Shown here: positions 18,832 to 29,054 of the stretch, in pieces
Layout of the letters: each line of letters opens with the position of its first letter
Numbering within the stretch: position 1 is the stretch's first letter
From: Pseudidiomarina atlantica
GTDB taxonomy: Bacteria > Pseudomonadota > Gammaproteobacteria > Enterobacterales > Alteromonadaceae
Assembly (NCBI RefSeq): GCF_000753735.1
Contig: NZ_JPIN01000007.1
Location: 124,001 to 188,000 of the forward strand
Reading direction: 5' to 3'
Length of the DNA stretch: 64,000 nucleotides
The notes under the pieces: model-generated
Told to the model about the DNA's origin: nothing
What the model saw: the letters and a program-made list of their open reading frames with translations, nothing else
The model's database searches: none
Position numbers and translations under genes: made by a program

Positions 18832-19101
18832 TTAGCGACGTAATTCGAGTCGCTCAATCAGAGTTGCATAACGCTGATTGTCTTTACGCTTCAAGTAGTC
18901 CAACAACTTACGACGTTGGCTTACCATGCGCAACAAACCACGACGTGAGTGGTGGTCCTTTGCATGCTCTTTAAAGTGGCTTTGCAGTTCGTTAATGTTA
19001 GCAGTTAACAAAGCAACTTGGACTTCTGGTGAACCAGTGTCGTTTTCGCCTTGACCGAATTCTTTAACGATTTCAGCTTTCTTTGCCGCAGTTAGTGACA
19101 T
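18832..19101 (-). CDS. rpsO: 30S ribosomal protein S15
   Basis: Primary 16S rRNA-binding protein of the small-subunit central domain, 89 aa as in E. coli. Family sequence is unmistakable: [34 protein letters not shown] and [19 protein letters not shown] ribosome binding site TAGGAG precedes the ATG. The gene has its own promoter and a leader hairpin (listed separately), suggesting the S15 autoregulation known in E. coli. Confidence 0.99.
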   Translation of the reverse strand: MSLTAAKKAEIVKEFGQGENDTGSPEVQVALLTANINELQSHFKEHAKDHHSRRGLLRMVSQRRKLLDYLKRKDNQRYATLIERLELRR

Positions 19102-19127
19102 ATAAAACTCCTAGTTTGGATAAAAAC

Positions 19128-19157
19128 GTTGGCGCCAATCACTAATTCAGCACCAAC
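19128..19157 (-). promoter_or_regulatory. Leader hairpin upstream of rpsO
   Basis: In the minus-strand RNA, GUUGGUGC (19150-19157) can pair with GCGCCAAC (19128-19135) over 8 positions with one G:U, around a 14-base loop. It lies between the promoter and the ribosome binding site of rpsO. By analogy with E. coli, where S15 binds its own leader to block translation, it may be part of a translational operator. Confidence 0.5.
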
Positions 19158-19170
19158 AAGATCGCTGCAC

Positions 19171-19199
19171 ATTATACGGGCTTAACTAGCGTTCCGCAA
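19171..19199 (-). promoter_or_regulatory. Sigma-70 promoter for rpsO
   Basis: On the minus strand TTGCGG (19194-19199), a 17-base spacer and a perfect TATAAT (19171-19176) form a good housekeeping promoter. The -35 lies inside the last codons of truB, as for the rpsO promoter of E. coli. Confidence 0.75.
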
Positions 19200-20127
19200 T
19201 GCTAAGCACACGCTTGGGCACGATTTTATTGTCACGCCAAAAACCTAATCCTAAGAAGCGCTCTGAGGTCTCACTATACACGCGCAAAACCACTGCTTCA
19301 TCGCGTACGTCGGCCGTTAGCGCCCGCGCCGGATTACCCGCACTAAACTTGATGGCATCGGCTTCCACTATGCGCACCACGGGGATTTGTTGAATAACAC
19401 TATCGCAGGGTTGCAGTAAGGCATCGAGCACTTGGTAATCGTTATTCTCAGAATCGCACTGGGCCGCTAGTTGCTCTAATTCAGCAAAGCTAATCATGTT
19501 GCCAGTTACGCCTTCGATCCAAGTGCGGCGCAGCTCAGCTACGTGCGCGCCACAACCGAAGAACTGTCCCATATCGTCAATTAAGGTCCGAATGTAAGTG
19601 CCTTTCGAACAAGTGACTTCTAGTTTAAGCGAGCTGGCGTCAAGCGCCATTAAGTTGATTTTATGAATACAAATTTGCCGTGTTTTCCGCGGTACTTCAA
19701 TGCCTTGCCGAGCGTACCAATAGAGTGGTCGGCCTTCATACTTTAACGCTGAAAACATCGATGGTGACTGTTCTTGCACGCCCGTAAAGTGGGCAATTGC
19801 CGCTTTGACCTGGGCTTCGTCGACGGCTACCGCTGCAGTGGCAACCACCTCACCTTCAGCATCGCTAGTGGTCGTTCGCACACCTAAGCGTGCGACTACC
19901 TCATAGGTCTTGTCGGCCTCGAGAGAGAAATGCGATAGCTTAGTGGCCTCACCAAAGCACAACGGCAGAACGCCTGTGGCAAGGGGATCTAAGGCGCCAG
20001 TATGTCCGGCTTTACGCGCATTAAAAAAACGCCGCACTTTTTGGAGAGCGGCGTTTGAGGTCAATTCTAGAGGTTTATCCAAGACAATCACGCCGCTGAT
20101 ATCGCGGCCTGACTTACGTCGTCCCAT
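19186..20127 (-). CDS. truB: tRNA pseudouridine-55 synthase
   Basis: Makes pseudouridine 55 in the T-loop of tRNAs. The catalytic aspartate is in KAGHTGALDPLATGVL, preceded by the family start GVIVLDKPLELTSNAALQKV; the C-terminal half has the PUA-like region. Length 313 aa is normal. Its start codon overlaps the rbfA stop by one base, so translation is coupled. Confidence 0.97.
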   Translation of the reverse strand: MGRRKSGRDISGVIVLDKPLELTSNAALQKVRRFFNARKAGHTGALDPLATGVLPLCFGEATKLSHFSLEADKTYEVVARLGVRTTTSDAEGEVVATAAVAVDEAQVKAAIAHFTGVQEQSPSMFSALKYEGRPLYWYARQGIEVPRKTRQICIHKINLMALDASSLKLEVTCSKGTYIRTLIDDMGQFFGCGAHVAELRRTWIEGVTGNMISFAELEQLAAQCDSENNDYQVLDALLQPCDSVIQQIPVVRIVEADAIKFSAGNPARALTADVRDEAVVLRVYSETSERFLGLGFWRDNKIVPKRVLSIAER

Positions 20128-20558
20128 TAGTCCGCTCCGTTGGAATCCTTGTGATTGGCTTGCTCATCGCTGCTATCATCGTCGCTCGGCCCTTGACGTT
20201 CATGATCCTTGCGGATCGCTTCGTCAACCAACCGCGACATACGAATCCCTTCGTTCAATGAGCCATCGTGCACGAACTTGAGCTCGGGCACGATCCGCGC
20301 TCGAACGCGCTTGCCAAGCAGCGAGCGAATAAAACCAGAAGCATCATTCAGCACTTTCAGTGCTTGTTTCGTCTGCTTCTCGTCATCATGGAAAAAAGTG
20401 ACAAAAACTTTCGCATAGGCCAAGTCTCGCGACACTTCAACGTCCGATACGGTGACCATGGTCACCCGCGGATCTTTGATTTCACGTTGCAGTATCAACG
20501 CGATCTCACGTTGATACTGCTGACCTACACGTTCGGTACGGCTATAGTCTTTTGCCAT
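20127..20558 (-). CDS. rbfA: Ribosome-binding factor A
   Basis: KH-fold protein that helps mature the 5' end of 16S rRNA, needed for cold growth in E. coli. Conserved blocks: [38 protein letters not shown] and LRxRxVPELKF-like [15 protein letters not shown]. Length is 143 aa; the last ~20 residues are acidic and low in complexity ([18 protein letters not shown]), as in many homologues. It is 5 bp from infB. Confidence 0.97.
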   Translation of the reverse strand: MAKDYSRTERVGQQYQREIALILQREIKDPRVTMVTVSDVEVSRDLAYAKVFVTFFHDDEKQTKQALKVLNDASGFIRSLLGKRVRARIVPELKFVHDGSLNEGIRMSRLVDEAIRKDHERQGPSDDDSSDEQANHKDSNGAD

Positions 20559-20563
20559 CTAAC

Positions 20564-23233
20564 TTACAGACTCCGCTCTACTTGAACTGTTTCAAAGACT
20601 TCGATTTGGTCACCGACTTTAACGTCGTTGTAGTTCTTCACGCCGATACCACATTCCATACCGTTGCGAACTTCTTGTACGTCGTCTTTAAAGCGACGTA
20701 ACGATTCCAGTTCACCTTCGTAAATCACCACATTATCACGCAGTACGCGAATCGGTGCTGAGCGTTTCACCACACCGTCAATTACCATACAACCTGCAAT
20801 GGCACCAATCTTCGGCGACTTAAATACATCACGTACTTCTGCCAAGCCAATGATTTGCTGTTTGAATTCAGGCGCGAGCATACCGCCCATCGCCGCTTTC
20901 ACTTCATCAATCAGGTCATAGATAACGCTGTAGTAGCGCAGATCAACGTTTTCTTGGTCGATAACTTTCTTCGCTGCGGCATCCGCACGTATGTTAAAGC
21001 CAACCACGATCGCGTCTGATGCACTCGCCAAGGAAGCGTCAGTTTCAGTGATACCACCAACACCACTACCGATGATGTTAACCTTCACTTCGTCAGTAGA
21101 CAGCTTCTGCAACGAGTCCGCAATGGCTTCGAGTGAACCTTGAACATCTGACTTCAAAACGATGTTCAATTCTTTGACGTCGCCTTCTTGCATGTTGGCA
21201 AACATGTTCTCAAGCTTAGCTTTCTGCTGTTTCGCCAGTTTCACTTCGCGGTATTTGCCTTGACGGTAGTTGGCAACTTCACGGGCTTTACGCTCGTCTT
21301 TCACGACCGTTGCTTCATCACCTGCTTGCGGCACACCGGACAGACCCAAGATTTCCACTGGAATTGACGGCCCGGCTTCTTTAACTTCTTTACCGGTTTC
21401 ATCGCGCATTGCACGAATACGGCCATATTCCAAACCACACAAGACGATGTCGCCTTGGCGTAAGGTGCCTTCTTGAACCAAGATAGAGGCTACAGGGCCA
21501 CGACCTTTATCAAGTCGTGATTCAATCACGATCCCGTGCGCCATACCGTCAGATACAGCTTTCAAATCGAGCACTTCTGACTGTAGCAAGATAGCCTCAA
21601 GCAAGTCATCCATACCTTGTCCAGTGTGCGCTGATACTGGTACGAACTGCACGTCACCACCCCAATCTTCTGGAATAACATCACGTTGAGCAAGTTCGTT
21701 TTTCACTCGGTCTGGATCAGCTTCTGGCTTATCCATTTTGTTAATTGCGACCACAATCGGCACCCCTGCCGCTTTCGCGTGCTGGATGGCTTCAAGGGTT
21801 TGTGGCATCACGCCGTCATCTGCAGCAACAACGAGGATAACAATATCGGTTGCACTGGCACCACGGGCACGCATCGAGGTAAACGCGGCGTGGCCAGGAG
21901 TATCCAAGAAGGTGATCATGCCATGACCGGTCTCTACGTGGTAAGCACCAATGTGCTGGGTGATACCACCTGCTTCGCCACTGGCAACCTTCGCTTTCCG
22001 AATGTAATCCAGTAACGAGGTTTTACCGTGGTCAACGTGCCCCATAACAGTCACCACAGGCGCCCGTGTGATAGCGGTACGCTCTTCACCATCGTGACGT
22101 TCAGCTAACACTTCTTGCTCCAACGCGTTATCGCTAACCAGTTGGACTTTGTGACCCATTTCTTCAACCACTAGTGAAGCAGTCTCTTGGTCTAAAACCT
22201 GGTTAATCGTGACCATTTCACCCATTTTCATCATGGTTTTGATCACTTCGCTGGCTTTCACTGCCATGCGGTTTGCTAGTTCACCAACGGTAATGGTTTC
22301 GCCAAGTTTAACTTCGCGCTCCACCGGTGCTGCAGGCTTCGTAAAGGCTTGCTGTAGTGTTGAACGTTTTGAACCTTTACGACGTTTTTCACGACGTGGG
22401 GCTTCATCTCGTTCATCGTCTTTGGCACGACGTTTTGACTTCTTGCGATTACGACGCTCTTCATCAACGTCTTGCTCGTCTTCCGCTTGCTGAGCGTATT
22501 GTGAAGTGGTGAAGTGCACATCTTCTTGCTCTGCTTGCTTACGCTTAGCTTCTTCTTCTTGCCAACGCGCTTCGTTTTCTTCAGCAAGTTTACGTGCTTC
22601 TTCTGCCTGACGAGCCGCTTCTGCTTCAGCTTTTTTACGTGCTTCTTCTTCTTGCGCTTTACGCAAACGCTCGGCTTCAGCTTTCGCTTCGTCCGCTTTC
22701 TGACGCTCTTCTGGGCTCATTGCCGCACGTTTTTCAGCTTCTGCTTTGGCTTTTGCTTTTTCTTTCTCTTTGCGCGCTGCTTCTTGCTTCGCTTTTTCTT
22801 CCGCAGCTTTCTTCTCGGCTTTCGCTTTTGCTTCAGCCGCCGCTTTCGCCTCTTCTTCCTGACGCTTTGCCTCAGCTGCTAGACGTTCTTGTTCAGCTTT
22901 TTCTTGTTCTGCTTTTTGCTGCTCTTCAAGTGCAGAACGCTTCACGTAGGTGCGCTTCTTGCGAACTTCTACTTGCACTGACTTGCTGCGACCCGGACCA
23001 CCACCGATGCTCAAGGTGCTTTTTTCTTTGCGCTTCAGTGTCATTTTGCTTGGTTCTTGCGGACCTTTACCGCCATGCTGCTTGTTCAAATGCGTCAACA
23101 GGCGTTGCTTTTCATCTTCGGTCACACTGTCGCCAGGGCTTTTCTTCATGCCCGCTTCAGCAAATTGCGTTACCAAACGATCAACTGTCGTACCTACATC
23201 TTTAGCTAGTTTATCCAGCGTTACTTCTTCCAT
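20564..23233 (-). CDS. infB: Translation initiation factor IF-2
   Basis: GTPase that brings fMet-tRNA to the 30S subunit. Length 889 aa is close to E. coli IF2-alpha (890). An IF2_N subdomain ([19 protein letters not shown]) begins the protein, followed by a long Lys/Glu/Ala/Arg-rich, probably helical linker (about residues 95-285), then the G domain with [27 protein letters not shown] and NKMDKPEAD, and domains II-IV. The charged linker produces long open frames on the opposite strand, which are not genes. It is 26 bp downstream of nusA. Confidence 0.98.
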   Translation of the reverse strand: MEEVTLDKLAKDVGTTVDRLVTQFAEAGMKKSPGDSVTEDEKQRLLTHLNKQHGGKGPQEPSKMTLKRKEKSTLSIGGGPGRSKSVQVEVRKKRTYVKRSALEEQQKAEQEKAEQERLAAEAKRQEEEAKAAAEAKAKAEKKAAEEKAKQEAARKEKEKAKAKAEAEKRAAMSPEERQKADEAKAEAERLRKAQEEEARKKAEAEAARQAEEARKLAEENEARWQEEEAKRKQAEQEDVHFTTSQYAQQAEDEQDVDEERRNRKKSKRRAKDDERDEAPRREKRRKGSKRSTLQQAFTKPAAPVEREVKLGETITVGELANRMAVKASEVIKTMMKMGEMVTINQVLDQETASLVVEEMGHKVQLVSDNALEQEVLAERHDGEERTAITRAPVVTVMGHVDHGKTSLLDYIRKAKVASGEAGGITQHIGAYHVETGHGMITFLDTPGHAAFTSMRARGASATDIVILVVAADDGVMPQTLEAIQHAKAAGVPIVVAINKMDKPEADPDRVKNELAQRDVIPEDWGGDVQFVPVSAHTGQGMDDLLEAILLQSEVLDLKAVSDGMAHGIVIESRLDKGRGPVASILVQEGTLRQGDIVLCGLEYGRIRAMRDETGKEVKEAGPSIPVEILGLSGVPQAGDEATVVKDERKAREVANYRQGKYREVKLAKQQKAKLENMFANMQEGDVKELNIVLKSDVQGSLEAIADSLQKLSTDEVKVNIIGSGVGGITETDASLASASDAIVVGFNIRADAAAKKVIDQENVDLRYYSVIYDLIDEVKAAMGGMLAPEFKQQIIGLAEVRDVFKSPKIGAIAGCMVIDGVVKRSAPIRVLRDNVVIYEGELESLRRFKDDVQEVRNGMECGIGVKNYNDVKVGDQIEVFETVQVERSL

Positions 23234-23259
23234 AGTCTGTCGTACCCCCGTTGATCTTC

Positions 23260-24759
23260 TTATTCTTCGTCACCGAACCAGCAGATATTACGCGCTTGCA
23301 TAATTAATTCGCCAGCTCGCTGCTCGGTTAACTCTTCGATGTCAGCAAGGTCGTCGATACCTTGTTCAGCAAGGTCTTCCAACGTGACGATCCCTTTGCT
23401 TGCTAACACATAGGCCAGATGTTTATCGAGGCCTTCTAAATTCAATAGACTTGCATCTGGCTCAGCGCTTTCCAGAGATTCTTCACTTGCCAGAGCTTTA
23501 GTCGTCAGCACGCCGCGCGCACGATTGCGCAGCTCTTCGACGATTTCTTCGTCCATGCCTTCAATGTTCAACAACTCATCCATCGGTACATAAGCAATTT
23601 CTTCAAGTGATGAGAAGCCTTCGTCTACTAGCACCGTAGCGAAATCTTCATCAATACCAAGGCTGCTGGTGAACAAATCGAGTAAGCGTTGATTTTCTGC
23701 TTCGTTTTTCTCAGTAAAGTCTTGGACTGACATGACGTTTAACTGCCAACCTGTTAGCTGACTTGCCAAGCGCACGTTCTGTCCTGCTTTACCAATCGCT
23801 TGTGCCAGATTACCTTCCTCTACAGCGATATCCATAGTGTGGGCATCTTCATCCACAACAATCGAAGCAACTTCAGCTGGTGCCATGGCGTTAATGACGA
23901 ACTGCGCAGGGTTATCATCCCACAGCACGATATCAACACGTTCACCGCCAAGTTCACCAGAGACGGCTTGCACACGCGCACCGCGCATACCTACACAAGC
24001 GCCGACGGGGTCGATACGACGATCGTTACTTTTCACCGCAATTTTCGCTCGTGAACCTGGATCGCGAGCTGCGCCACGAATTTCAATCATCTCTTCGCCA
24101 ATTTCTGGCACTTCGATGCGGAACAGTTCAATGAGAAAATCTGGATTTGTACGGCTCACAAACAACTGCGCGCCGCGCGCTTCTGGGCGCACGTCATACA
24201 ACAAACCGCGTACACGGTCGCCAACACGAACAGATTCGCGCGGCAACATTTCTTCGCGGTAAATGATAGCTTCAGCGTTATTACCAAGGTCTAGCAACAC
24301 GTGTTCGCGGTTTGCCCGCTTGACAATACCACTGACCAACTCACCTACTTGATCTTGGTATTCCTCAACAACTTTCGCGCGTTCTGCTTCACGTACTTTC
24401 TGTACGATAACCTGCTTCGCCGTTTGCGTCGTAATACGATCGAATTCGATAGACTCGATTTGCTCTTCGACATAATCACCAGCATTGACGCTTGCATCTT
24501 CATACTGCGCTGCAGCTAAGCTGATTTCGCGATAAGGATGCTCAAGTGGCTGTTCGCTATCATCTACCACCAACCAACGACGAAAAGTATCAAACTCGCC
24601 CGTTTGGCGGTCAATACTTACACGTACGTCGATATCGCCATCGTATTTTTTCTTGGTCGCATGAGCCAGCGCAGACTCTAGCGCCTCAAAGATCTTGTCT
24701 TTCGAAACGTCTTTTTCGTTCGATACAGCTTCTGCGACTAATAAAATTTCTTTTGCCAT
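23260..24759 (-). CDS. nusA: Transcription termination/antitermination factor NusA
   Basis: RNA polymerase-binding factor that modulates pausing, termination and antitermination. Domain order is N-terminal RNAP-binding region, S1 ([20 protein letters not shown]), two KH domains ([38 protein letters not shown]) and two C-terminal acidic helix-hairpin-helix repeats as in E. coli. The start is ATG 24759 ([16 protein letters not shown]), with GAGG 7 bp upstream; the open frame continues seven codons further but those are not conserved. Length 499 aa fits E. coli NusA (495). Confidence 0.97.
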   Translation of the reverse strand: MAKEILLVAEAVSNEKDVSKDKIFEALESALAHATKKKYDGDIDVRVSIDRQTGEFDTFRRWLVVDDSEQPLEHPYREISLAAAQYEDASVNAGDYVEEQIESIEFDRITTQTAKQVIVQKVREAERAKVVEEYQDQVGELVSGIVKRANREHVLLDLGNNAEAIIYREEMLPRESVRVGDRVRGLLYDVRPEARGAQLFVSRTNPDFLIELFRIEVPEIGEEMIEIRGAARDPGSRAKIAVKSNDRRIDPVGACVGMRGARVQAVSGELGGERVDIVLWDDNPAQFVINAMAPAEVASIVVDEDAHTMDIAVEEGNLAQAIGKAGQNVRLASQLTGWQLNVMSVQDFTEKNEAENQRLLDLFTSSLGIDEDFATVLVDEGFSSLEEIAYVPMDELLNIEGMDEEIVEELRNRARGVLTTKALASEESLESAEPDASLLNLEGLDKHLAYVLASKGIVTLEDLAEQGIDDLADIEELTEQRAGELIMQARNICWFGDEE

Positions 24760-24783
24760 TATCCTGCCTCGCCTGCGCAATCC

Positions 24784-25242
24784 TTAGTTAAACTGAGGAA
24801 CTAAATGAGCTTTTTTGACACTAGAATAGTTCACCAGTAATGGCTCACCATCTACGTTGAATTCGACGGTGTCACCTTCAACTTTGCTGATGACGCCTTT
24901 AAATTTGCGTTTATTCTGCTGCGCTACATTGAGCTCTACAGCAGCTATCTCACCAAGGTACTGTTGCATTTGCGCCGCACTGAAAAAGGGGCGTTCCATA
25001 CCAGGTGAGGAAACTTCAAGGAAGTACTCGCTCTTGATGGGATCTTCGACGTCGAGCAACGCGCTTGCCTGATAACTTACCTCGGCACAGTCATCAACGC
25101 TGATGCCATCTTCGTGATCGATATACACCCGCAGGGTTGAATGCTTGCCCGCGCGGACAAATTCGACACCCCACAAGGTAAAGCCTAATGCTTCAACTGC
25201 TGGCGCTAATAAACTCACCAATTGTTGTTCGATTCTTGCCAA
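24784..25242 (-). CDS. rimP: Ribosome maturation factor RimP
   Basis: Helps assemble the 30S subunit. The start is placed at TTG 25242: an AGGAG ribosome binding site lies 9 bp upstream, and the product (152 aa) then begins (M)ARIEQQLVSLLAPAVEALGF, aligned with E. coli RimP. The open frame reaches back to 25314, but those codons run through a terminator hairpin and are not conserved. Conserved segments are STLRVYIDHEDGISVDDC, ALLDVEDPI and YFLEVSSPGMERPFF. It opens the rimP-nusA-infB operon. Confidence 0.94.
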   Translation of the reverse strand: MARIEQQLVSLLAPAVEALGFTLWGVEFVRAGKHSTLRVYIDHEDGISVDDCAEVSYQASALLDVEDPIKSEYFLEVSSPGMERPFFSAAQMQQYLGEIAAVELNVAQQNKRKFKGVISKVEGDTVEFNVDGEPLLVNYSSVKKAHLVPQFN

Positions 25243-25261
25243 ATTCTTGAACTCCTGAAAC

Positions 25262-25283
25262 AAAAAAAGGGCGTAAACGCCCA
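25262..25283 (-). terminator. Hairpin with T7 tract upstream of rimP
   Basis: GGGCG-TTTA-CGCCC is followed by seven T residues on the minus strand, ending about 20 bp before the rimP start. It is the last of three hairpins between tRNA-fMet and rimP and looks like a strong intrinsic terminator, so most transcripts of the tRNAs should stop here. Confidence 0.8.
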
Positions 25284-25289
25284 GTGTTA

Positions 25290-25306
25290 GACTGCTTTGA
25301 GCAGTC
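25290..25306 (-). other. Perfect hairpin between two terminators
   Basis: GACTGCT-TTG-AGCAGTC: 7-bp perfect stem with a three-base loop. There is no T-run. It lies between the two terminator-like hairpins downstream of tRNA-fMet and may be a processing or regulatory structure in the rimP-nusA leader. Confidence 0.5.
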
Positions 25307-25319
25307 GAGGTCACATAGT

Positions 25320-25348
25320 AAAAAGCCCCGAACTGCTGCGGGGCTTTT
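25320..25348 (-). terminator. Terminator after tRNA-fMet
   Basis: Stem AAAAGCCCCG/CGGGGCTTTT around an 8-base loop, 24 bp after the 3' end of tRNA-fMet on the minus strand. It is a typical bidirectional-looking intrinsic terminator. Confidence 0.75.
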
Positions 25349-25371
25349 CAAACACTGGACCCTTTGTTAAA

Positions 25372-25448
<77 letters not shown>

Positions 25449-25512
25449 TCCGAAAACGTGTCCATATTATAAAGATTCCCGAAGGAAACGCAACCGTGCA
25501 AGGCTGCTAATT

Positions 25513-25597
25513 TGGTGCGGATGGCGGGACTTGAACCCGCACGCCCGAAAGCACTACCCCCTCAAGATAGCGTGTCTACCAATTCCACCACATCCGC
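25513..25597 (-). tRNA. tRNA-Leu (GAG)
   Basis: 85-base class II tRNA with a long variable arm and encoded CCA. Acceptor stem GCGGATG/CATCCGC and T-arm GGGTTCAAGTCCC are intact. The anticodon GAG corresponds to CTC at 25561-25563 on the plus strand. It follows secG, as leuU (also GAG) does in E. coli. Confidence 0.97.
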
Positions 25598-25627
25598 GTA
25601 AAAAGACCTACTTTACTTCGACTGCAC

Positions 25628-25951
25628 TTAGTTCGATCCAGGAACTTCGCTGTCAGAGGCTGGTACTTCTTCAGTCATTGCCGGTGCTGAAAGATCTTCA
25701 AATTGACTTTCAGTGTCACCGTTGCCTGATGACAAGTTACCAAGCACTAAACTTAAGATAAAAAATACAATCGCAATAATTGCTGTCGTGCGAGTCAAGA
25801 AGTTACCTGAACCACTTGAGCCAAACACTGTGTTCGATGCGCCGGCACCGAAAGAAGCGCCCATATCTGCGCCTTTGCCTTGCTGAATCATGATGAAACC
25901 AATCAGCACTAGCGAAATAATTAAATAAGCGATAAGCAAAAATTCATACAT
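25628..25951 (-). CDS. secG: Preprotein translocase subunit SecG
   Basis: Non-essential third subunit of the SecYEG channel. Two membrane segments are visible (about residues 3-20 and 51-69) joined by the conserved loop MIQQGKGADMGASFGAGASNT-type sequence with FGSSGSGNFL. Length 107 aa; the C-terminal tail is acidic and variable. It lies 5 bp after tpiA and 30 bp before tRNA-Leu, in the conserved glmM-tpiA-secG-tRNA order. Confidence 0.96.
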   Translation of the reverse strand: MYEFLLIAYLIISLVLIGFIMIQQGKGADMGASFGAGASNTVFGSSGSGNFLTRTTAIIAIVFFILSLVLGNLSSGNGDTESQFEDLSAPAMTEEVPASDSEVPGSN

Positions 25952-25956
25952 ATTGA

Positions 25957-26727
25957 CTAACTCCGGGCTACTGCCGCACGACAGATGGCTACAAACGCAT
26001 CGGGCTCGAGACTTGCGCCACCGATGAGGCCACCGTCGATATCTTGTTCAGCAAACAACGTCTCGGCATTATCTGCTTTTACACTGCCACCGTAAAGCAA
26101 TGGCACTGTATCTGCTGCAGCGTATTTTTGCTGCAACCAGCTGCGAATAAATCTGTGAACCTCTTGCGCTTGAGCTGGACTTGCTGTTTTACCAGTACCA
26201 ATCGCCCAAACCGGTTCGTAAGCAATGACGACGTGTGTCATCTGTGCCGCTGTAACTTGCTCTAAAGCGGCGCTCAGTTGCGCTTCAACAACTGTGGTTG
26301 TTTGATGCGTTTCACGCTCGGCTTCGGTTTCGCCAACGCACAAAACAACCTTTAACTGCTGCGCCTGATAATTCAATACGGCGTTAACTTTGGCACTAAT
26401 ACGTGCGTCCGTATCGCCATAATGTTGGCGCCGTTCCGAATGACCGATCAAGATGTATTCGGCACCCGCTTCGCCTAGCAACGCTAAACTATGTTCGCCG
26501 GTATGCGCACCATGCTCAAATTCGTTTACGTCTTGTGCACCTAAATGCACCGCATCGTAAAACACATGCTGCTGCCACGCTGGTAATAACACCGCCGGCG
26601 GGCATACTACGACTTGCACTTGACTCAACAACCCAGCTTCTTCGCGCAATGCTTCTGCCATTTGTTTGGCGAGCTGGCGATTGCCGTTCATTTTCCAGTT
26701 CGCGATCACTACTGGTTGCCGTTGCAT
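25957..26727 (-). CDS. tpiA: Triosephosphate isomerase
   Basis: Interconverts dihydroxyacetone phosphate and glyceraldehyde 3-phosphate. All catalytic parts are seen: VIANWKMNG (Asn and Lys), ILIGHSERR (His) and AYEPVWAIGTGK (Glu), with the phosphate-binding LLYGGSVKADNAETL. Length is 256 aa. A possible promoter lies upstream (26747-26775). The gene lies between glmM and secG. Confidence 0.98.
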   Translation of the reverse strand: MQRQPVVIANWKMNGNRQLAKQMAEALREEAGLLSQVQVVVCPPAVLLPAWQQHVFYDAVHLGAQDVNEFEHGAHTGEHSLALLGEAGAEYILIGHSERRQHYGDTDARISAKVNAVLNYQAQQLKVVLCVGETEAERETHQTTTVVEAQLSAALEQVTAAQMTHVVIAYEPVWAIGTGKTASPAQAQEVHRFIRSWLQQKYAAADTVPLLYGGSVKADNAETLFAEQDIDGGLIGGASLEPDAFVAICRAAVARS

Positions 26728-26746
26728 CTAGACCTCTGCTACTAAG

Positions 26747-26775
26747 CTTTTAAGGTTAAGCGCTTGCTTCGTCAA
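26747..26775 (-). promoter_or_regulatory. Possible sigma-70 promoter for tpiA
   Basis: On the minus strand TTGACG (26770-26775), a 17-base spacer and TAAAAG (26747-26752). The -35 is near consensus and the -10 is weak. It lies in the 120-bp glmM-tpiA gap, 20 bp before the tpiA start. Confidence 0.4.
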
Positions 26776-26847
26776 GAGCGGCGAGATATTACATAACCTG
26801 CCGACAACTTACAAGCGCTGAATGAGAGAAAAAAGCGCGATTGCCTA

Positions 26848-28188
26848 TTAATTCGCCGCAGCTTCAACTTCTCCGGCAATTTGCTGTGCGAGGGTTTTCA
26901 CCGATTGTGGATCTCGCCCCTCAACCATGACCCGAATCAAGGGTTCTGTTCCTGATTTACGCAACAGAACGCGGCCTTGATCGCCGAGGCGTTGTTCAAC
27001 ATCTTGCACCGCTGCTTTGACGGCTTCGTCCTGCAACGGATCGGCACCCGCTTGAAAACGCACATTGACTAAAGCTTGCGGATATTTCTCGAAACCCTTT
27101 AACAAGTCGCTCAAGGCGCATTGTTCGCGTTGCATAGCGGTGAGTACTTGCAAACCTGCAATGATGCCGTCTCCGGTACTATGATACTGGCGATTGATGA
27201 TGTGGCCAGAATTCTCCCCGCCCAATTTCCAATCACGCTTGACCAGTTCTTCCATGACGTAACGGTCGCCAACTTTAGCGCGGACAAATGGAATATGGTG
27301 ATCAGCGAAGTGCTTCTCAAGGGCAAAGTTGGACATTAATGTGCCCACGACTCCCCCTTGCAACAAGCCGTCGTTCTGGGCCGTGCGCGCAAGAATATAG
27401 AGGATATCGTCACCATCAATAATACGGCCGTCTGCGGTCACCATCATAATGCGATCGCCATCACCATCGAGCGCGAAACCAACATCTGCATGATGTTCAC
27501 GCACGGCGTTCTGCAACGCAGCTAAATCGGTTGCGCCACATTTATCATTAATATTGATGCCATTCGGCGCGGTGCCAATTTCGATGACCGTTGCACCAAG
27601 CTCTAATAACACATCAGGCGCAATGTGATAGGTAGCCCCGTGGGCACAATCCACCACGATTTTCAGACCGCTCAAGGATAATTCCGTGGGGAACACACTC
27701 TTGCAAAATTCAATATAACGCCCCGGCGCGTCGTCGATACGACTGGCGCGGCCCATTTGCTCCGACGGCACACACACGAGCGGCTCATCAAGCAAGCGTT
27801 CAATTTCACTCTCGACTGAATCAGCTAATTTACTGCCCGAATCAGAGAAGAATTTGATGCCATTATCGTAATAGGGATTATGTGAAGCGCTGATAACGAT
27901 ACCCGCTGCCGCGCGGAAATTGCGCGTGAGATAGGCAACCGCGGGTGTAGGCATCGGCCCTAAAAATTCAACGCTGACCCCAGCTGATAACAGACCGGCT
28001 TCCAAAGCTGATTCCAGCATATACCCTGATAACCGTGTGTCTTTACCAACTAATACGCGCTGATTACCCGATTTGGACAACACCGTACCGGCGGCCCAAC
28101 CGAGTTTTACTGCAAAATCTGGCGTGATTGGAAAATCACCTACCCGTCCACGTACACCATCGGTGCCAAAATACTTACGTTGACTCAA
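26848..28188 (-). CDS. glmM: Phosphoglucosamine mutase
   Basis: Converts glucosamine-6-phosphate to glucosamine-1-phosphate for UDP-GlcNAc synthesis. The phosphoserine loop reads [16 protein letters not shown], the metal loop [10 protein letters not shown], the sugar loop GGENSGHI and the phosphate-binding loop [15 protein letters not shown], all in order. Length 446 aa is typical. Its start overlaps the folP stop by 4 bp (ATGA-type overlap). Confidence 0.98.
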   Translation of the reverse strand: MSQRKYFGTDGVRGRVGDFPITPDFAVKLGWAAGTVLSKSGNQRVLVGKDTRLSGYMLESALEAGLLSAGVSVEFLGPMPTPAVAYLTRNFRAAAGIVISASHNPYYDNGIKFFSDSGSKLADSVESEIERLLDEPLVCVPSEQMGRASRIDDAPGRYIEFCKSVFPTELSLSGLKIVVDCAHGATYHIAPDVLLELGATVIEIGTAPNGININDKCGATDLAALQNAVREHHADVGFALDGDGDRIMMVTADGRIIDGDDILYILARTAQNDGLLQGGVVGTLMSNFALEKHFADHHIPFVRAKVGDRYVMEELVKRDWKLGGENSGHIINRQYHSTGDGIIAGLQVLTAMQREQCALSDLLKGFEKYPQALVNVRFQAGADPLQDEAVKAAVQDVEQRLGDQGRVLLRKSGTEPLIRVMVEGRDPQSVKTLAQQIAGEVEAAAN

Positions 28189-29000
28189 CTGAAATCTCCA
28201 GCCAAGGTTGCCGCGACGATCTTCATCGCATCAACCGTTTCCCTGACATCATGCACGCGAATAATGCGCGCCCCTTTCATCGCTGCGATAGTCGCAGCCG
28301 CGATACTTGCTGGTAAACGGTCGGTGACTTCGCGGTCGGTCACCTTACCGAGCATTGATTTACGCGACATGCCTATCAACAACGGCAATTGTAACTCATG
28401 TAACGCCTGTAGGCGGTGCAATAGCTGGTAATTATGCCTTACCGACTTACCAAAGCCAAAGCCTGGATCAAGAAAAATGCGGTCGCGCGCGATACCGGCA
28501 GCTTCACAGCGTGCGACTCGTGCTTGCAAAAACTGCTTAACCTCAAGCACCACATCGTCGTAACGCGGCTCTTCTTGCATTGTGCGCGGCTCACCCTGCA
28601 TATGCATTAAACAGATTTCAGCATCGCTTTGTGCCAGCAGTTCCACTGCACCCTCATCGCGTAAAGCACGAATGTCGTTAATCATACGCACGCCAGCTTT
28701 CAGTCCTTCAGCCATTACCGCTGTTTTACAGGTGTCCAACGACACCGGAATACCAAACTCTTGGGTAAGGCGTTCAATCACTGGCATCACACGATCCAAC
28801 TCTGCTTGTACCCCGACCGCCTCTGCACCTGGACGCGTTGATTCGCCGCCAACATCGATATAATGAGCACCATCCGCAATCATTTGTTGCGCCTGGCGCA
28901 AAGCGTGGTCTACCCGATCAAACCGACCACCGTCGGAAAATGAATCAGGGGTGACATTTAAAATCCCCATCACTTGGGGCAGCAGGTGTTGATTTGACAT
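28185..29000 (-). CDS. folP: Dihydropteroate synthase
   Basis: Condenses p-aminobenzoate with dihydropterin pyrophosphate in folate synthesis; the sulfonamide target. Motifs [14 protein letters not shown] (residues ~12-25), [14 protein letters not shown] and [11 protein letters not shown] are intact, with [11 protein letters not shown] near the end. Length 271 aa. It follows the ftsH terminator and overlaps glmM by 4 bp. Confidence 0.98.
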   Translation of the reverse strand: MSNQHLLPQVMGILNVTPDSFSDGGRFDRVDHALRQAQQMIADGAHYIDVGGESTRPGAEAVGVQAELDRVMPVIERLTQEFGIPVSLDTCKTAVMAEGLKAGVRMINDIRALRDEGAVELLAQSDAEICLMHMQGEPRTMQEEPRYDDVVLEVKQFLQARVARCEAAGIARDRIFLDPGFGFGKSVRHNYQLLHRLQALHELQLPLLIGMSRKSMLGKVTDREVTDRLPASIAAATIAAMKGARIIRVHDVRETVDAMKIVAATLAGDFS

Positions 29001-29012
29001 GGTTACATCCTC

Positions 29013-29040
29013 AAAAAAAAGCCCCGAGAACGGGGCTTTT
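29013..29040 (-). terminator. Terminator after ftsH
   Basis: Stem AAAAGCCCCG/CGGGGCTTTT with a four-base loop (29017-29040), followed by eight T residues on the minus strand. It lies 14 bp after the ftsH stop codon and just before folP. Confidence 0.88.
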
Positions 29041-29054
29041 ACAAACTAGAATGA

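Noticed and set aside
22594-23205. 203-codon open frame on the plus strand opposite infB, leucine/serine-rich
   Set aside because: It is the complement of the Lys/Glu/Ala-rich linker of IF-2, a composition effect; no ribosome binding site or recognisable domain.
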